Part shown: piece by piece, positions 60,247 through 64,000 of the stretch
Position numbering within the stretch: position 1 is the first letter of the stretch
How the letters are laid out: each line of letters begins with the position of its first letter
From: Tragulus kanchil
Taxonomy: Eukaryota > Chordata > Mammalia > Artiodactyla > Tragulidae
Length of the DNA: 64,000 nt
Assembly (NCBI GenBank): GCA_022376925.1
Contig: JAIOJX010000026.1
Location: forward strand, 249,361,330-249,425,329
Reading direction: 5' to 3'
The notes under the pieces: generated by a model
Seen by the model: only the letters and a program-made list of their open reading frames with translations
Databases searched by the model: none
Told to the model about the DNA's origin: nothing
Position numbers and translations under genes: made by a program

Positions 60247-60600
60247 GGCATCTTTTAACTCCATGGCTGCAATCACCATCCATTTTGGAACTCAAGAAAG
60301 TAAACCTCACTACTTCCATTTTTTCTCCTTCTATTTGCCAAGAAGAGATGGGGCCAGATACCATTATTGTAGTTTTTTGAATATTGAGTTTTAAATCAGC
60401 TTTTTCACTCTCATCTTTCACCTTCATCAAGAAGCTCTTTAGTTCATCTTTGCTTTCTGCCATTAGAGTAATATCATCTATGTATCTGAGGTTGTTGATA
60501 TTTCTCCCAGCAATCTTGATTACAGCTTGTGATTCATCCAGCTTGGCATTTCACATAATGTACTATGCATAGAAATTAAATAAAGCAGAGTGACAATATA
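60247..60600 (-). pseudogene. BovB reverse transcriptase, catalytic part (duplicate)
   Basis: Copy B of pair 20 repeats 59163-59520, including the YIDD codons at 60473-60484. Confidence 0.85.
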
Positions 60601-60627
60601 CAGCTTGGTATACTATATATATATATA

Positions 60628-60673
<46 letters not shown>

Positions 60674-60674
<1 letters not shown>

Positions 60675-60891
60675 GTGCATGCCTGTGTGCTAAGTCACTT
60701 CAGTTGTGTCCAACTCTGTGCATCCCTATGGACTGTAGCCTTCCAGGCTCCCCTGTGCATGGATCCCTCCCGGTAAGAATACTGAAGTGAGTTCTCCTCC
60801 AGGGGATCTTCCCAACCCAGATATTGAAACTGAATCTCTTGCAACTTCTGCACTTCAAGTGGATTCTTTACTGCTGAGCCCCCAAGGACCT
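60674..60891 (-). mobile_element. Bov-tA SINE (duplicate of 59594-59811)
   Basis: Copy B of pair 20. Confidence 0.85.
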
Positions 60892-61150
60892 TTACCAATT
60901 TTGAACTAGTCTGTCATTCCATGTCCTAACTGTCACTCTTTGACCCACATACAGGTTTCTCAGGAGACAGGTAAGGTGGCCTGCTACTCCCACCTCTTTA
61001 AGAATGTTCCACAGTTTATTGTGATCCACATAGTTAAATGCTTCACAGTAGTCAATGAAGCAGAAGCAGATGTTTTTTTCTGGAGTTCCCTTGCTTTCTC
61101 CATGATCAAACAAATGTTGGCAATTTGATTTCTGGCTCTTCTGCCTCTTT
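60892..61150 (-). pseudogene. BovB reverse transcriptase, motif A part (duplicate)
   Basis: Copy B of 59812-60068. On the right it meets the complete CHR-like SINE, beyond which the BovB text resumes at 61429. Confidence 0.85.
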
Positions 61151-61428
61151 TTTTTTTTTTTTTTTTGGACACTTCTATTGATATTTCATTTATTTATCTT
61201 TGTTCTTTGGCCCGTGTGGGCCTACCATCACAGTGGCCTCTCTCGTTGCAGAACAATGGCTCTGGGCTCATGCGCCCCAGAGCTCCAGCTCAGTAGTTGG
61301 ACACATCAGTCCAGCCGCTCCACGGCACATGGAATCTTCCCAGGCCAGGGATCAAACTGGCTCCCTTTGCACTGCAAGGTGGTGTCCTTATGCACTGGAC
61401 CACCAGGGAAGGCCTCCTATGCCTCTTT
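61142..61428 (-). mobile_element. CHR-like SINE in BovB, with target-site duplication
   Basis: Element 61151-61419 flanked by tgcctcttt at 61142-61150 and 61420-61428. The minus-strand head starts near 61419 (cttccctggtggtccagtgc), with B-box region ccagtttgatccctgg. The poly-T marks the A tail. It splits the BovB reverse transcriptase. Confidence 0.85.
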
Positions 61429-61610
61429 GAAACAGGTTATACATCTGGAAGTTCTCAGTTCATGTACTGCTAAAGCTTAGCTTGAAGGATTTTGAGCATT
61501 ACCTTGCTAGCATGTGAAATGACCACAGCTGTACAGTAGTTTAAACATTCTTTGGCATTGCCCTTTGTTAGGATTGGAATTAAAATAAAGTATATAGTCC
61601 TATACTAAGC
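61429..61610 (-). pseudogene. BovB reverse transcriptase, upstream part
   Basis: gttctcagttcatgtactgc, cattaccttgctagcatgtg, agctgtacagtagtttaaac and ctttggcattgccctttgtt are the reverse complement of the BovB region N-terminal to motif A. It connects directly to 61148 when the SINE is removed. Ends near 61580-61610, so the element is 5'-truncated. Confidence 0.75.
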
Positions 61611-62629
61611 TTAAATGGAAAACTATTTTTAAAAAGAAAGGCAAATGCATATTTCTGCCAGTTATAAACAGATGTCTATGTTAAACTTCCAATAGCAATT
61701 AGCTATTATGTCACTGTTTTTTTTAATTTAAAAAGCTATCATTTTTTAATAAGGTGGAGGAAGGTAAAGAGGTTTATTTTTGGTTTTGGGGGTTTTTTTG
61801 CAAAAAAATCTGAGTTAGATAGCTGTCATTTGTATTCTCACAAAGAGTCCCAATGACAGTACTCTAAACTTTTAAACCTTGTGTTCTTGGCCTGAACCCT
61901 GAAAATTATTTTTGTTAACCTGATTAAACATTCCCACTGCAAGCACTGTAGACTAAATTTCTGTATAAAATCACAAATATTCCTGTCTATTTGAGCAGCA
62001 TGTCTTCCCTTGAGAAAATAGTTACCTCTATTTGGATTAATTGATTAGTTAAGTTCATAATGCTCCAACTTTAAAATATCATGAAGGGCTATATCTTCAA
62101 ACTCAAAGATAAGGAGTTTTTGATTTATGTTGAAAGACTCTTCAAAGTGTTAACAATAGTAGAAGAAGACTAATCACTGTCTATGACAAAGGAGGTTCTC
62201 CAGCTAGTGACTGACAGGAAATCAAAGTGGTAACCCAGCATTTTAGAGAGCCCAAAGAGAACAAGGAAAGAGAGATCAAGTTTCTCTATTTGAGGGCCTT
62301 ACGGTCTTTGGTGGTTATGCTGATGTATAAATGTCTGTGTACAACTTGTCTGACTGCAAGGAGGACCTTCAAAAAACTTTAAAAGTAATACAGATAACTT
62401 TAATTCAAAATGTTAAGTTTACTTCTGCTACAGGTGAAAGCATGTAACCAGAACAAAATCATCAAAGAAGAAGTAGTCACAGCATTCACCACCCACCCAG
62501 CTCAACCTACCGGAATGCAGTGCTGAGACTGGCCTCGGTCAAGAACAAGATCTCATTTTATTCTGATTAATACGGAGAAGGTTCTTGGGGTTTGTCAGAG
62601 GGAACATTGAGCTGAACAGAGTTTATAAG
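61611..62629. other. Unique AT-rich sequence
   Basis: About 1 kb without recognised repeats or coding frames and outside any duplicated unit. Confidence 0.4.
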
Positions 62630-62922
62630 AAGATAGTGAAGGGGCTTCCCTGGTGATCTAGTGGGTAAAGAGTCTGCCATGCAGTGCAAATGGCACTAAT
62701 TTGATCCCTGGCCTAGGAGGATCCCGTGTGCCGCAGAGCTGCTGGACCACTGTATCCAATTACCAGCCAGCACTCTGGAGCGCATGTGCCCAGAGTTGGT
62801 ACTCTGCTATAAGAGGGGTCACTGCAATGGGAGGCCTACACCGGCCAAAGAATAAAGCTGGATGAAAATGAATAAATAAAACCAATGAAAGAGGCCAAAT
62901 TAAAAAAAAAAAAGATAGTGAA
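62630..62922 (+). mobile_element. CHR-like SINE with target-site duplication
   Basis: Element 62641-62911 flanked by aagatagtgaa at 62630-62640 and 62912-62922. Head ggggcttccctggtgatcta, cagtgcaaatggcactaatt, B-box region tttgatccctggcctagg, body gcgcatgtgcccagagttgg, tail aataaataaaaccaatgaaa plus poly-A. Confidence 0.85.
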
Positions 62923-63784
62923 AAGCACAGATTAAGGAAGATGGAGCAACAGTCAAGCCAAAGGTGGATGAATATTATACTTATGTACAGTGCAAGTTTG
63001 CAGTATCACACAGTTCCAAGGTACCATTCTCAAAGAACAAATTACTGGTGCCTGCCATAATCATGCAATGTATTTCCCCTAAGTACTTTGCCTGGTGAGG
63101 ATATATGGAATCTTGCTTAAGAAAGTAAATGCTCCATCTTACAGGAATAAGAGTGAATGGTGACAAAGTCAAGGGTTTAGTAACTATGCTGTAGACATAT
63201 TAGAATATTGGCAGACTGCAGTAGGGGTTGCTGATTCTCCAGTGCAATTGTGGCGCTTGCAATTCTTTTAAGGAAAACACTAAAGTTCAGGCAAGCTCTG
63301 AAACTGAGGAGTCAGAACCATTAAATTTGAGTAAGGAAATTCCTTGATGTAGCAAAATCAGTGACCTCTTTGGGCTGAATGATTTAAGGAGAGGCCGAAG
63401 GCCTTGTATTCAAAATGTCACCGTGGTCAGCCATTATACGCCATTCCTCCTATGTAGCCTATGTTCACTTTTAACATTAAAGATCCTTTTAAAGTGAAGG
63501 TACTCATCAGTACCCTGAGTGTCCCAGTCATACAGTCATGAAAAGGACTGCTTTTTGGCTTTTCTTTCTAGGCTGGGCTTCTTCAGAGGTAGAAAGTTAC
63601 AATTCAGTGAATGAAATGCCTCTTAAAATCAAATTCTAGTAAGTACTTCCACCTCAGTAGAGTTGGGGACTGGGATATACATAAGAGAAGAAAATAATTT
63701 AAATATTGGTTTTTATGGACCCTGAATTACTCAAAATTATTTTAGAACCCAATCATAACCCCAATAGTATTTTGTAAGCACTTA
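62923..63784. other. Unique sequence, nothing recognised
   Basis: No element or gene recognised; not duplicated. Confidence 0.4.
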
Positions 63785-63789
63785 ATGTT

Positions 63790-64000
63790 CTTCCCTGGTG
63801 ACTCATATGGTAAAAAAAAAAAAAAAAAAAAAAAATTACCTGCAATGCAGGTGACCTGGGTTCTATCCCTAGGTTGGAAAGAACCCCTCGAGAAGGGAAT
63901 GGCTACCAATTCCAGTATTCTTGTCTGGAGAGTTTCATGACAGAGGAGCCAGGTTGGCTATAATCTATGGGGCTACAGAATCATACAACTAATATACACA
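63790..64000 (+). mobile_element. Bov-tA SINE with internal poly-A, runs off the window
   Basis: The head starts ttccctggtgactcatatgg, then a ~25-base A run (63811-63835) interrupts it, then acctgcaatgcaggtgacct, ccagtattcttgtctggaga, gacagaggagccaggttggc. The A run sits where the consensus has only a short taaagaa. Confidence 0.85.

Larger units (their letters stand above)
59163..61295. repeat. Tandem duplication pair 20 (unit ~1084 bp)
   Basis: Copy A is 59163-60212 and copy B 60247-61295, with a 34-bp filler (60213-60246). The end of copy A is noisy inside a SINE (missing CT near 60163, one C fewer near 60193). The TA/TG microsatellite is 4 bp shorter in copy B. Confidence 0.95.

Noticed and set aside
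492..61295. CRISPR-like or satellite array
   Set aside because: Each unit differs from every other, is about 1.1 kb and occurs only twice; there are no short regular repeats with spacers.

Overview
The window is nuclear DNA from a ruminant artiodactyl. It is full of ruminant-specific retroposons: Bov-tA/Bov-A SINEs, BovB (RTE-class) LINE pieces with a recognisable reverse transcriptase, and tRNA-Glu-derived CHR-type SINEs. Below these lie older mammalian layers of L1, MIR and MER5-like DNA. The species is not resolvable. I find no host protein-coding gene, rRNA, tRNA gene, CRISPR array or prokaryotic feature. The longest open frames lie in SINEs, the LTR, BovB or AT-rich unique DNA, so the region reads as intergenic or deep-intronic.

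The dominant feature is not a gene. Twenty different segments of about 1.0-1.2 kb are each present exactly twice, head to tail, from position 492 to 61295. The two copies of each pair are nearly identical. They differ mainly in homopolymer or microsatellite length, with rare substitutions. About 22 kb (roughly 35%) of the window is therefore redundant, and the underlying locus is nearer 42 kb. About half the junctions are clean, with 0-7 bp of shared sequence. The rest carry 7-82 bp of filler, and several fillers read as error-ridden copies of the sequence just outside the duplicated unit. This fits neighbouring assembly pieces of about 2-5 kb whose ~1.1 kb overlaps were never merged, better than it fits biological tandem duplication. 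The microhomology is the one point that keeps the biological alternative open.

Layout, with duplicated pairs in brackets: 1-8 kb CHR and Bov-tA SINEs and an L1 3' end [pairs 1-3]; 8-20 kb BovB tail, mostly unique DNA, MIR and MER5-like [4-7]; 20-24 kb old L1 3' end [7-8]; 24-30 kb dense SINE cluster [9-10]; 30-33 kb antisense L1 ORF2; 33-37 kb AT-rich unique DNA [11]; 37-40 kb CHR-like SINE nested in a Bov-tA [12]; 41-43 kb unique DNA [13]; 43.7-46 kb betaretrovirus-type LTR with a lysine-tRNA primer-binding site and a nested retroposon [14]; 46-50 kb unique DNA plus Bov-tA [15-16]; 51-57 kb L1 pieces around a CCAAT/GC-box-rich 0.7 kb segment [17-18]; 57-61.6 kb antisense BovB with nested SINEs [19-20]; 61.6-64 kb mostly unique DNA with two SINEs.

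The elements do not form a working gene system. Their interest is structural: nested insertions give a relative chronology, a CHR-like SINE family with intact target-site duplications looks comparatively young, and the duplication pattern decides how any coordinate here should be trusted.
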